From NCBI RefSeq assembly GCF_036785885.1, contig NC_092329.1, positions 9,052,001 to 9,116,000 of the forward strand: a stretch of 64,000 nucleotides of DNA, in the 5' to 3' direction. Below the pieces are notes generated by a model. That model did not search any database, was not told the origin of the DNA, and worked only from the letters and a program-made list of their open reading frames with translations. Position 1 is the stretch's first letter, and each line of letters starts with the position of its first letter. Origin of the DNA: Coffea arabica (lineage: Eukaryota; Streptophyta; Magnoliopsida; Gentianales; Rubiaceae). Below are positions 24,962 through 38,200 of this stretch, in pieces. The position numbers and the translations under genes were made by a program.

Positions 24962-26811
24962 GTTTGTATATGTATGTGAGATAAAATATGTATTTATAAA
25001 TGTTATACATAGAGGAAGGTTTCTTCTTTTGAATTCACTCTTCGGTTGAATACAGGATACGTACATAAATGACAACCTAGACCAAATATACGCTTAATAA
25101 AATGCAATCTGCAGCTCTGCAATTGTTGGACCTCATTTCCTTCTTGTATAATTTTAGCTCATTAAGGAACCATGAGGTATGGCACTCACGTTTCTTAGGG
25201 ACTACCTGCAGTCTGGATCTAATTGAATGATTCCTCCATTACATATATAGTATTAGATTGAATGTTACTTAGACAAATGGCATCACATCAATGTCAGCTC
25301 AAACGTACTAAACAGCATCAATCCTTGCTTTTTTCCTACTTTTATGCAAACATGTTTTGGTCTCAGATATTCGACAGTATCGTCAAATAATACCTATGCC
25401 GGATTGGGAAAAATGTCAATTAAATGTTCCAATGCATATAAACAAATCTTTAACAATAACGTAATAGACAAGATCAATGAAGGAAGAAAAATCAGAACAG
25501 ACAAAAGAAGAATAATAATCTGACTAGCCAGAGGACCCAGTGAATTTTGATTTTCTGGGGCCTATGATATATATATACTTGCATGTATACAAATTGTGGG
25601 CTTTGTTCTAAAGTCTAAACCTTATTGGTAGCTTGTAATCTCAACTTATTGGTCACAAACAAGACGAGGAATACTTGGCCTGCATACCTCAAATGTAACG
25701 TATTCTTTTGAAAGCCATACATAGGAGGAGGAATCCGACCTACATATATATGATGCCTCTCTATTGCCCTATTTCAGTTTTCTAATCAGCACAAGAAAAC
25801 AAGCTACGATCAAATAATTTGAATCAAAGGGTTTGTTGAGATGATCATGGTATAATATGTGCACGACACAAGGAGTCAAAAGTACAACTCAAATACTCAG
25901 CTCCTCTCGTTGGACATTAACATGGACTTTGTTCTTACTTGTCCAGCCTTCTTGTTTTCTGGACTCCTGATGAGCAGAAACCTTTTCGGCTTGAAACCCT
26001 CGTCCGGTTGATAAGGAACTACATGTTACCTATCCATATTTAAAAAAAAAAATCTACATAAGTTGGTAGTTGCAGAAGTTTAAACGAGTCCAAGCCGCCT
26101 GAATTTAAAAGAGTAAAAGACGACGGTCAAATAAATTTTCCTACACAAGAATCGTGTCCTTTAATTTATACACAAAATGATGCAAATTTTTTTCTTATTA
26201 ACTGATAACGGTCTATCAAAGGTGGTATTTCTTTGTCTCTTTTTTTTTTTTCCTTTTTAAATATCCAAGAGGACTTATAGCATACCAGGCGAATACTTGT
26301 TGGATAGACTTACCTACCAAACACAGTTGGGACCTAGGAAGAAAAGCTTTTGGAAAACTTTTTATCTTGACTCCAAAGTTTGAAGCTATGTGGGGTTCGG
26401 CCCCTCAATGAATTTCCTGTTTCCTTGTGACTCGTAGGCCTTGTCTAATTTACGTTTATCACATGGGTTTTTGTATGTCATTGTCATCACCTATCATCAC
26501 TAATCTTAGATCATGTTGGTTTACTAGAACCATATGTCTATTAAATAGAGCATATGGTCTACTTGTGGGTACGTAAACTGGATCTATCCAAGTATTTTTG
26601 TGTATATTGACAACAAGCCATAAGAGAAAAAAAATTTTCTTGTTAAGCACCGGTTATCCCTACCCACCAAACCACCACATCCCCAAATCCAACAACCTTC
26701 CCCAATCACCCTTCCAAACCAAGAATATATATATATATATATATATAACCACCTATTGATATGACAACAATTCATTGGAGTCAATTTGGAAACTTGATTT
26801 TGACAACTCAA
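24962..26811. other. Intergenic, no gene supported
   Basis: AT-rich, no exon with recognisable content. A short (TA)n run lies at 26726-26748. Confidence 0.45.
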
Positions 26812-26957
26812 GTCTTGTTTGGATAGTTAATCTTTTCCCAAAAAATTTATTTTTTCATAATCACATTTCTCAATCACAGTTTTATCTTACATATATCAAA
26901 TCATTACGGTACATTTTTCTATAAAAACTGCAACAAAATACCAACTCAAACGGGCTT
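26812..26957. mobile_element. Short hAT-like MITE
   Basis: Left end TCTTGTTTGGATAGTTAATC and right end CAACTCAAACGGGCTTTTAG form a short imperfect inverted pair (GTTTGGAT against TCAAACGGG). The 145-bp interior is AT-rich. It is similar in type to 14280-14395. Target duplication not resolved. Confidence 0.4.
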
Positions 26958-27675
26958 TTAGTTTCTCATTCTCCATTAGGTATTCTAGGCTTTTATCATC
27001 TTGTTTTTAGCACTTTTGTATTTGGGCTTTCAAGTTAGGATGCAATAGGGTCTGGGCCTCTTGGGAAGAGCTAAGGAAACAAAACAAAGTCAGCCCAACT
27101 CATGACCCATTCATACCCAATAAATAAGCGCGTGTTGTCCACCACAAGAAAATATTCGTGAGTCCTCCAAGCACCCGAACTCCAGTCATACGACCCGATC
27201 CATACATTATTAAGTCATCCGTCGCAAAATTGGACTTCCCTTTTTTTTTTTTTTAGTACTTAACACATTTTTCAGTCGTACTTTCGTCCTCTTGTTTTGG
27301 GGGTATCCTAAAGTCTCGACTCGGAACCTGAAAGTCGTCAAATTCTCTCGTATAGATCCTATCGAAGAATAAGCCAAAAAATAAGAACAGATTCGACTTG
27401 GGTTTTATGTTTAATGGTCATTAAATCCAAGTTTTAGAATCTGAGTATCTACGATTAAGGTAGGATTGGGTAGGTTCGATTTTAGGCGCTATTAGTATTA
27501 TAATAATTAATTGATGGATCAGAATTGGTTTACCTAACTTCCTATTTATGCCCCTTTTCGTCTTATATGTAAAGTTTTGATTTTGATTCAATTGTCTTGT
27601 TTTTTGCCAGGAATTTGCTGTCATAAGAACAGGGTTTTTGTTGGGACATCAGGGATTTTTGTGTAGTGGGCAAAA

Positions 27676-30600
27676 ATGGCTGTTGCTTCAGATGATGCCA
27701 CTCGCAATTGCAGTCACTGGTATGACTCCCTTGTTCTTTTCTTTTCGTTTTCGTTAGTTCTTTTATGAGATTCTCTTGATGGGATTTCATTGCATTGGGT
27801 TTTTCTGTGGAGTTGGGGGATTTTCTAATTTTTAGGTGTCTGATTTTAATCTTGAAAGTGCTAATTTTTCTTTTGATTTGGGATTGAGGTTGTTAAATTT
27901 GGTGGGTATAATTGTAGTTCGTAAGTGTTTTGATCATGAATTTAGCTGAAGGACAGGACTAAAATTAGTTGGGAATCGTTCTCCTTAATCTTCCTTTTTT
28001 TGTTTGGTGCTAGTTGTGATGCAATCATAGGATCTGCAAGGTCTGATCATCATATCTGCATGGTTTTGACTTGTGAAAGTTTTTCTTTCTTGAGCTTCAT
28101 GCGCATACAATTAAACTCTGGAGCTTTAATGGTTTATGAGGATGCCATTAATAGTGTTTTGCGTTGAATTAGAGAATACTTGTATTTACTATGCTTAGAG
28201 TACGTAATTGTTAAGTACCATGGCTCCATAAGACATTCTGTGTATGTGCTGAGAGTGGCTTGGTTATCTGGTTTTGCTGTACAAGCTGTAAATGATGTCT
28301 CTATGTTGAGCAGTACGCTTGTCAGGCTTGAAAGGATGGCCTGCGTTAAAGCACAAAGGAAGAAGAAAATTTCGGTGGCTGACATCAGATAGGATAGGAT
28401 AGGATAGGATAAGTCTTTCATAAAGTTGAGTTTAAACAATTAGGCCTGGAATGTTTTAAACGAACTTTTTCTAATCTACAGAAAGCTTGTTTAGGATTAT
28501 AGGGCATCAATTTGTTCCAAAGAGCTACTGCTAGTGCTGGGTTCTTTGGCTTTGGAAACTGGAGAGTCTATTTATTGGGTTTTAAGTTGTGTTTTTAAGT
28601 CTGATTGGTTTGACTATTTAAATTTTGTTGTTAATTATGTTTTGCCTTTGTGATGTGAGTGTGAAATTGGTTTCTTTTTTTTCTTTTTTTTGGATTGTGT
28701 AAAATGTAGTAACTTATTCAGCTTTACATCAATGCTGTTCTGGTGATCAATTCGGTTCTGACTGCATTACCGTGTTGGCTTTCTGATAGTGTTCATTGCT
28801 GTTTGACGTAAATCTTCATACTTGCAGTGATAGAGTGATACCTTCTTCAAATTTTGACTTGCATTTTGCTCACTGCTCTCGGAAGTTGGAAAAATGTAAA
28901 ATCTGTGGTGATATGGTTCCCAGAGTATCTGCTGAGGAACACTTCTTAAGCACTCATGCTCCGGTATGGTAATTAGTTTCTTATATTTTTAGTATGTAAA
29001 TCCTCCTATAATTTTCATCCCCAGCCATAAAAAACTCGAGGAAACCCCCTTTTACCCTTTCAATTATTGTGAACTTTTCTAATTGTCTGAACAAGAGTAA
29101 TTTTATGTCATGAGTCTGTTATGGTCTAGTGGACATTAGATTTTCTACATGGCTGATGTATTTTGCACATAGTTGCTGAAAGAGTAAGTTATTTTGTTGC
29201 TTTCAACTTCTTTTGCATGATAGAGGTAAACAAAACTGAGCTTCCATCTGTCACAAACATGGAAATATTTTCCCCCCAGTATATTGAAATTAGAGTGACC
29301 TCCACTCAGTCTAATTTATTTGCATGCGCTTCCCTTTATTCAATTGCATTATATTTCTTTATGTTTTCATAAGAAATAGTTTTGCAACTTAAAAAATTTA
29401 ACACAATAAGGTTGTAAAGAGATGAGGTCATTGTAATTGGAATTAGGGGAATATTATTACTATATGGCTAGTGTATTTTAAATGGGAGAATAGCTCATTA
29501 TTGATCATTCTTAAGATGTCTATGGGCAGAAGATCCTGAATGAGTTGTGATTTTTTAATGCAGCCTAGAGGTACTGGTGCTGGTTTCAAGCTTCTTTACA
29601 GAACAATATGCATGCAACTTTTTGTGCATGAGAATTTCACTTCAAAATGTTTATTCTTCACATAAAAGTCAGTGGGCTAGCGTACTCAAGGTTATAATTA
29701 GGAGAATGTTGCAGCACTTATTTCCTTGCTCTATTTTTGGTGTCATTTTGGTTAACTTTTCTCCCTTGGCTAGGAAGAATTCCTAGGAAGGGACAGATTT
29801 TATTTTGACTGATCTGGTTTTAGGCATAGGTTGAACGTTTTGACAACTAGTAAAAAATTGGTTGGTAGTGCATTACCAAATTTTTGTATTTATATTCAGC
29901 TGAATGCTTTATGTGTATGGGTATGAAATCACCATGGCTTAATGACTTGTTCTTCGAGCCAGGTGTCTTGTTCTCTTTGCAGTGAGACGATGGAACGGGA
30001 AGTTTTGGCTATACATAAGGGTGAAAACTGCCCTCAGAGGATAGTAACATGTGAATTTTGTGAATTTCCATTGCCTGCAATAGATTTACTCGAGCATCAG
30101 GTACGAATTTTCATTGATAATGCAAGTAATGCACTTGCCGAAGCAATTGTAGTAGCTCTGGCACACACATTGATCCTGCATCACCCTCTAACATCTTAGA
30201 TCAAATGTGGTCCCATTGGCATTTCAGGAAGTATGTGGAAACCGGACAGAATTATGTTATTTATGCAACCGATACATAAGACTTCGTGAAAGGATTGGCC
30301 ATGATAGCAGGTGTACTGGAGTTGCTGATAATATTGCTGAATCTTCCAGGTCGAAGAAACTACATAATATCCTTCATTCAGCATTTTAATTTTCATCTCC
30401 ATGAAAAAAAAACTTATCTTGCATCTAACTGGCAAGTACCTTTCCCAACCTAAGAACCAAACGAGTCTTGAAAGCAATATTAATTATCAAAGTTTTTGGA
30501 AGCAGATGTACTCAAAAGTTGTATGTTATGATTTACGTTTCTCTTCGATTTCCAGCTGCAGCTATGATTGTTTTTGTCTCCTGACTCAAAACTAGCATCT

Positions 30601-30888
30601 GGAATGTCAGCCTTCCAATTTACTTCTTTTGTTGCTGCAATATTGCCATATATGCTTTGCAAAGGCCTGCATATTGAATTTATGCTGTTTTTCTTCACCT
30701 AATCCCTTGAACTTTCGTTTGTCTAAAGGGCAACAAGGCCAGTTGAGAGAGACCGTGTTCCTCAAAGGAGGCAGCCAAACGAGTTCTCCAGAAAGCGCCT
30801 GCTGTTTACCATTGCAATTACCGGCATTGCAGTCCTTTTGGGTTCGCTTCTTTTCCAGAGGAAAACGGAACACAGTCAAGTGCACTAG
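27676..30888 (+). CDS. TRAF-type zinc-finger protein with C-terminal membrane segment
   Basis: Five exons join in one open frame of 199 aa: 27676-27719, 28828-28963, 29963-30100, 30228-30349 and 30729-30888, all with GT-AG borders. The protein is a series of Cys/His knuckles: C12-C15...H27...C31, C38-C41...H53...H58, C63-C66...H78...C83, C90-C93...H105...C109, C116-C119...H131...C135. This is the TRAF-type zinc-finger arrangement seen in small plant proteins and in the animal XAF1/TRAFD1 group. Residues 171-189 (LLFTIAITGIAVLLGSLLF) are hydrophobic between basic residues, which suggests a tail anchor. No RING or MATH domain is present, so it is not a classic TRAF ligase. The molecular role is not established. 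Arabidopsis At1g09920 is, from memory, the likely orthologue. Confidence 0.9.
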
Positions 30889-31148
30889 AGGTTTTGGTGA
30901 TCGCATTCGGGGCTGTCATACATACTCAGCTTCTGCAAGTTTTAATTTATTGAGATGTGTTACCTGATAAGATAATCACGTACTGCTGTATGCTTGAGAA
31001 CTCTGTTAGTGCGTAAACAGACTTCGCAGATCAATCCCATGTATCAATTGATTTTCATCATTAATTCTTGGTAAATATAGATACATGTAAAGTCAGGAGT
31101 TCACAACAAAGTAAATTGGTGTGAAGACAAGAAATGAATGAAATAGCA

Positions 31149-31448
31149 TCATACTAACATTCCTTCCGTTCTTGATATTACTGGTGCCAGCGAAGTAGGT
31201 GTTCCCGTTTCATAAACTCTTAAAAAGTTGGGCATTGCTTTGAGACCATATATGGATCTCTTTCTCAAAGGGCATTTAACGTTAGCCAGAGCACCTTGGC
31301 TATTGGTGATATACTTTAGATATACTTCTTGACCCTCCAATAGGACAACAATCTGTCCCTTAGACACTCTCAATGTTTGTGTCATTAAGGAGCATGAAAG
31401 AACAAGAAGAATGTCCTCAAATGATGAGACCCGGATATCAGTGGGCAT
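31149..31448 (-). CDS. Unrecognised 99-codon open frame
   Basis: A clean 99-codon frame with ATG and stop in locally less AT-rich DNA. The translation is mixed hydrophobic and charged (for example IVVLLEGQEVYLKYITN and CPLRKRSIYGLKAMPNFLRV) without low-complexity runs, so it looks more protein-like than most frames here. I recognise no family and see no flanking exons. It could be a small gene, an exon of a degraded gene, a transposon fragment or chance. Confidence 0.2.
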   Translation of the reverse strand: MPTDIRVSSFEDILLVLSCSLMTQTLRVSKGQIVVLLEGQEVYLKYITNSQGALANVKCPLRKRSIYGLKAMPNFLRVYETGTPTSLAPVISRTEGMLV

Positions 31449-33131
31449 ATCAACTCATTATACTTGTTACCAGATAATTGGCTCACACTTGAGTAAATTA
31501 GGTCTTAAAAAATTCAATAGTTCAAATTGTGTGATGCCTTGGATAGATCCGGTCTTTAAAAACTCAATATCTTAAATGGTGTGGCAAAATTTAGGTTATT
31601 GATTGTTTTGAAAAACGAGTCAATCCAAGATATACCCTGATTTGGCTCATATTTATGTAAATCCTGTCTCTTAAAGACCCAATATTGTGGCACAATCTGG
31701 GTCATTGAGTTTTTGAAGATCCTGTCTACTCAAGTTTTGGCCGCCCTCTGAATTTACTTTTGACTGCGACGTTTCATTTGACGGGTATTAACAGGCATAT
31801 CAATCGATTACACTTTTTCTGGATCTAGATTTGATTTTCAAATCCACTTCTTACCTAGACAAAGTAACAGATTTATGCCTTTTGAGTAGGGTTTGGTTTT
31901 TTGGATAATTCGAAGCCAAATCCAAATCTAAACAGATTACTCACCCAGACGAGAAATGTTCTATCCGTTTTTTTTTATGCTTCTGACCTTTTATCAAATA
32001 GTTTCCAAATTTGTAACTTTGAATCGGAGCGTTTATAGAAGTACGCAATGCATATCAAGACTCATCAAATATGAGACCATTAGGGTTTGGAATTAGGTCC
32101 AGGTTCAAGTATATTTGGTAGGTTTAAGTTCGTGTGTATGGTTTACCAAATAATTTACTGGGTTTAGATCTAAATTTTGTATTTCTAACCCCAAATCCTC
32201 CTATTGACATGCTTGAATAAATGATAGGGACACTTGCCTCCTCACCATTCCTTTTTTCACCATTGATCCTTGGGAATTATAATGTAAAACAAATTTCGTT
32301 GGCTATAGGCAAAAGATAAGAAATCTTGTACAAATATTAAATATATTAAATCAAAGAATAAAAGGAATATAATTTCTGAAAATTCTTATATCATGAAATT
32401 AATCTCCTCTCAAAGGATTATAATCGAATGGTTGAAGAAGCTTGTTCCTGATTCTACCTCTCAAATGATTTTAATCAAATGGCCGAAAAGGCTTGTTTTT
32501 TTTTATCAAAGAGTAGTGTTTCTTATAATTTGGGCATAAAAAAATGGTTGATTACGTTTGAACCCTCGAATCTTCAATTTTCAATTCTTCAACACTCAAA
32601 TCTTTATTATTAAGTCTTCTTACAAAATGATTTGTATATTGTCTTTGAATGATTTGTATATTCGAAGTCTAGGACATATTAAGATCTCAATTTATCGTAA
32701 ATATAAGTAGACTTTCATAAACTTGTAATTCACGAAACCCATTCAATTTGAAACTTTACAAATAGGTAGGTCCAAATAGTAAACCCATTCAACTTGAACT
32801 TTAGTAATATGTGGGCTCGAACAGTCGATTTTGATTTAATAAATCTATTAATTCACTTTAATTTAAATGGACGTTGCACCTTCATTTTGAGCCCCATCTG
32901 GAAATCTCCCAACTTATCCATCCAAGGAAACAACAGACTTGACATGATTAATTTAATTTAATTTAGTGTAATCAAGATGAATTTGTTTTTTTCCATCTTG
33001 ATTAAATGAATTAAATAAAAGTTTCACTGTCTGCATATAATCCTATAAAATTGGGATCCAATTCCATGTAACCAAATGTAGCCTTAACAATATTAGGAAC
33101 AAAACGTCAGTCGAGTGTCACTAATGATCAC

Positions 33132-33158
33132 TTTTTTTTTTTTTTTTTTTTTTTTTTT
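33132..33158. repeat. Poly(T) tract, 27 bases
   Basis: 27 consecutive T. It could be the reverse-oriented tail of a retroposon, but no target duplication was found. Confidence 0.9.
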
Positions 33159-35254
33159 GTAAATCAACTCAACCGTTCTGCACTGATCTTATTCGTCCTA
33201 TTCTAAATTTCTAACTTATATAAAGAAGGTCCAACTGGATCAAGAGGAATTAGAGTTTATCAATCGATAATTTTTATACTAATTCTACTTCTACCCTTAT
33301 TCTAACCTATCTAAAGAGAGATCTAGACCAATGAGAGTTAGAAGAAGTAATTCCTATCCTATCTCTAGATCAAAAGATGCATTATTACACATCATTTGAA
33401 TTTAGTAGAAACCACTTAATCCCACAAAAGGCATTTAAAGCCATTGTAGTGGCCAACTGCCCAACGAGCCAAGTCGTTGGTTGCATGATGCCATGACACT
33501 TCTTCTTGTCTTCCCAATAATTTTAGTGATGTCCTTCGTCAAATGATCGATGTTCAAAAATCTATTAGGTGATCTAATCAAGTCCATAATGGACTTTTTT
33601 CCTCAGGTTGGAATCAAACGAAAGTGGAAATTTGATTAAAGAACCAACTGCAAGCTGCTAGTTCTACTATTAATACAGAACCTAAAGTATACCATCATGT
33701 AGGCCTAGGAGTCTAGGAGGAGATAACCTTGAGCGTTAGAAAGATTCCGTCAGTAACTAACTGCCTAATACTTTGCCTTTCATCCCACTGAACCAATTGG
33801 ACAAAATCTTGCTCCTGAATTTCTCCCTTATTCTGTGGAAGTTATATTGATAAACTTCCAGTTGAAAAGTACAGAGACCTTAAGAAAGGGTACCCACTAC
33901 CCGGAGAAAGTGTCATTTGGACTTGACAAAGATTAGACAAGATTTTTATGAAATGTAGACCAAAGGATTTTCTTAGAGTTCAGAAAGCTTAGAATTTTGT
34001 TAACAAAACTGGTGGCGGGCGCCGGTGGTAGGTGGTGGTGGAGTTAGTTGTGATTTATGAAGCGAGTGAATACCTGTCAAAGTCAAAGTAGTTAGTGGCG
34101 GTGGTGGGGTTGGTGGCGCGTGATGACACAGATGATTTGATGGTATTTGAATGAATATATTATACATGTCCTCTTCTTGGAGTAGCCGACTCTAGGAAAA
34201 CAAAACAATCATGGGCGGTTTCAAGAATGTTGTTAAATCCATATGCACGTGCGGGAGATATCCAGGCAAGTCTACTCCACCTGGATTACATTTCTTTAAC
34301 GTTAAGACAAGGATATTACTGTACTTCCTGATTACTTAATATTTTTTTAGATTTCTGGTTATGATGATTTTAGTTGAGTTGAAGAAGAAAAGTGGTTTTG
34401 TTAAATGTTTGCCAAAGTGGAATTGGCCACATGAAAAGGGGATCACAGTAAGTTAAGCAAGAACATCAATAAGTTGTCTCATTGATTACTCCAATACCAT
34501 ATACATTTTGCATGAAGAGTTTTTTCAAGTTGAAATTTTGATATATCTAGTAGTCTTGAATTGTATATTCTCTAGCTTTGACTATTAGAATCTTCATCAG
34601 CAAAACCTAACATTAACTGTCCTTTCTCCTTTGCTTCTCTTTTATATGACCCTGCATCCTGTGGTCTAGAAACAGATGGCGAGTCAGAAACGGTGCCTAA
34701 AGAACTTATTAGTTTTTGTTCACTCTTCTATTGACACCCAAATACAATTTGGACCAATTCCCTGGGCTAAATACCTATTCTATTAATGGAGGGCAATATG
34801 AACCTTTTGATAAAAAATTTTGCAGAAAACTGCAAGTGAAAGCGTCCCAAGTTTTTGACTGCTTAACAACTATAAGAACGAAGTCTGTTTCACACAATCT
34901 CCACTGTCCCTTAAGTTTGCTTGTGGCTTTTCTACTTAGCATTTCTTGTAAGCTATATCTGCTAACAAATTTTTGGTGGTGCATAAGGAAATAGTAACTG
35001 TAGAGCTATATAAGCCAAAGATAAATTGTTTGTCTCTAATTGAAGCTAAGCTAGCTCTAGCTTGGAATTTTCACTATACAGTCATCAGACTTCTATTTAT
35101 TCTACTCATCTTAATTTGAGGTAATTAAAACACTGCAGTCTTCTTTTTTCATTGACAGCTGTGGTCCTTGGGAAATTTTTTAAACCATTCCTGTAACCTA
35201 GACTTTAATTGCTTTTCTGCAGAAGTTAGGAAGCATAAACAGGGAACTGGATTC

Positions 35255-38200
35255 ATGGCACCTACAGGGGTGCGCCTGTCAATTCAAGATCGTTACGTAA
35301 ATACTTCTCCTATCCAAGTCTCAGCCTCCCTTTGTGCCAATATTAAAGGAAAACTGCTTTTCCACTTAATTACCTTTTACAAACCTAAATGCTTTGATCA
35401 TGTGGTGAGATTTAATGACATTTGCCTAATTATTACAAGTTCTGGGATTATAGTGCCTCAGTAATATAGAAGTATCTATATACTCCTCTTGAAGTTATCG
35501 ACCAGATAGGTCTTATATTAAGTTGCCACAATACCTGCACTAACATCCACATGCTCATCGAATGATAGTTCATTACAATTGCGCTAAAAAGTTTGTCCAT
35601 AGCTGTTGTCCATTGACTTTGTAGTTATGCCCTTCTTTTCCTCTTGGCTTTATTTTGCTGATATTTGTCTGATGTGTGAGTTTATGGGATGAGGTAATTT
35701 CTGCAGCTGATGTTACATGCATCATTAAGTTTTAGTGCTGATACAAAAAGAAAATTAAGTTTTCTAAGTGAAGAAAAAATTAAATTTGATTTTATTGAGT
35801 TCAGAAGTTGGACACTCTCGTAAGAAATCAAGCTTTTAAACCTAGTTTGATGTTTATTTATATTTGCTTATTTATGTTTTGCAATATGAACTACTAAAAC
35901 ATTGCAATTTTTTCAGGTGGTGATGGATAATGGTATACTGCAAGTCACGCTATCAAATCCAGATGGAATTGTTACTGGAATATGTTATAATGGCCTTGAC
36001 AATTTGCTTGAAGTCCTGAATGCCGAGTCTAACAGAGGGTAATGAAAAGAACAGCTTCCTCTACTTTTGTTAGTGTTTGTATGGTATTGAATCCATTGTG
36101 GAGGTAGTGCAAGTCAAAACATATTACCCCCAGCATGACGATTGAGTGCATTCAGAAAACAGAAGCCTTCCTAATATGCCTGATATTCATACTCTAAGTC
36201 AGCTGTCTTAGGTTTTATTACCGAATCAGAGACTTACTATCTAGCGTAAAATGGTAGGTACTGGGACATTGTCTGGAATGCACTAGATGGAAGTGGGAAA
36301 GCAGGAGTATTTGAAGTGTAAGTAGTCAGTTTTGTCATTTTCATGTAAGCTGAACCTTTATGTTCTCTTACATGGCTCAGATTAGTAAGAATTGAATACC
36401 CATGCAGGATCAAAGCAACAGAGTTCAAGGTTATAAAGGAAACTGAAGAACAGGTGGAGTTGTCATTCTTAAGACCATGGGATACCTCCCTCCAGGGCAA
36501 GCTGGCTCCAATAAACATAGATAAAAGGTTCTTGAGGAAAATTTTCTTGCAGTTATCCAAGTGACGGTTGTTTTAAGTGTCAATGGTTTTACTTACTGCT
36601 ATTGTTATCGTGTAGGTTCATCCTACTACGTGGTTGCTCAGGCTTCTACTCCTATGCTATATGTGAACACCTTGGATCGATGGACTGGCCTGCTTTCAGC
36701 TTGGGTGAAACCAGGATAGCATTCAAGCTCAGAAAAGACAAGTAAGAACATTTTCTCAATTCTATGATCATGTAAACATATCCAGTCAAAAACATAGCAG
36801 TAGTGTAAACGTAACCAAATTCTTTTAACCTCTGGAGTTTATATAGGCGAACCAATCCATGTAACATCATCAATCTTAAAATGTTTTGTTTTCTTTTAGT
36901 AAAACAATATCTACTGCACAAAGCCCCTACAGATGTGACCCTAGCTAGCGGTAAAGTCCCTACAGATAGCAAGAGAAGTTTCCATATGTTATATCTTCAG
37001 TGGTATAAGAAGAAGATGCCACTGAATTCGACACTTTCTAAAATCTGTACCTCAAGGAGCATTACAAATATTGACTTTCAATTTGCCAGCATAGCACTAA
37101 TGCATTCATGCATTGCATTTCTAATGAAATTAGATTTGATGATTTTCATGTGGTAAAATTTCTCTGACTTGTCCAAGTCATATTGTCAACTAAGATATGA
37201 CAATGCGCTGTTTGGCACATATAGGTTTCATTATATGGCTGTGTCAGACAGTCGACAAAGATTTATGCCTCTACCAGATGACAGGTTATCAGGAAGAGGC
37301 CAACCTCTTGCATATCCTGAAGCAGTCCTCCTTTTGAATCCAGTGGAGCCCGAGCTCAGAGGAGAGGTAAGTTTTTTTCAATGTGCTACAATGAACTATT
37401 AAAACTCATAACCACCAATAGGTGGAACAATAATTTTCCAGGTGATTTTAAGCTGTCTTAGAGTATCAATGGAGTAAATTCGTCCCATTTTGTTTTTCAA
37501 ATTTCAGATACCTATATAGCAGTTTCAGATATTGTAGGTCTGAAGTTGCACTGCTCCATGTTTGATTTACGTACTGCTAAACTATAAAGATTGCAGACCA
37601 CTATAACTGTATCCTTAGCACTTGATTCCATGCTTGGCAGGTGGATGACAAGTACCAGTACTCATGCGAAAACAAAGATCTTAGGGTTCACGGATGGATA
37701 TCCATGGACCCACCTGTGGGTTTCTGGCAAATTACGCCTAGTGATGAATTCAGATCTGGTGGGCCCCTGAAGCAGAACCTATCCTCCCACGTGGGCCCCA
37801 CAACTCTTGCTGTAAGTTAACATTGCATCACCATTGCCAAATTGTAATTCAAAGTAGTAAATTCATACGGCGTAATGAATGATTTTGGTTGGTGATATTG
37901 AGTCATTATATTCGATTCAGATGTGTCTTAGTTCTCACTATGCTGGGGATGATCTGTCACCAAAATTTGCAAAAGGTGAGCCATGGAAGAAAGTTTTTGG
38001 CCCAGTTTTCATCTATCTTAATTCTGTCATGGGTGAAGAAGATCCACTGACACTCTGGGATGATGCAAAGATACAGGTTTGACCAAAAAAAGAATTTGTT
38101 TCTTTGATTATATTAACTTATGTACTTCAATACGAGAAAGTAAGCAATAGTATTGATGAGTTTGAGTTCTGCTCAGATGTTGAGGGAAGTTGAGAGCTGG

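Larger units (their letters stand above)
30889..34676. other. 3' flank and intergenic region
   Basis: Starts with the untranslated 3' end of the zinc-finger gene. Beyond the uncertain frame at 31149-31448 and a T-homopolymer (33132-33158) I see no gene. The segment 31480-31740 repeats AAAACTCAATA- and TTTGGCTCA-like words irregularly, suggesting an old degraded repeat. Confidence 0.45.

Noticed and set aside
23829..25010. Frames rich in YIYIYI on both strands
   Set aside because: They come from translation of (TA)n microsatellites.
28386..28410. GATAG pentamer repeat (AGGATAGGATAGGATAGGAT)
   Set aside because: A short simple repeat in intron 1 of the zinc-finger gene with no sign of function.
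30607..30967. Two overlapping frames (99 and 112 codons) at the end of the zinc-finger gene
   Set aside because: They overlap the true last exon 30729-30888 in other frames or on the other strand.
34677..34800. Candidate signal-peptide exon of lyase A
   Set aside because: The start is hydrophobic, but no GT donor in the right phase joins it to the acceptor before 35255. It is kept only as a hypothesis in the findings.
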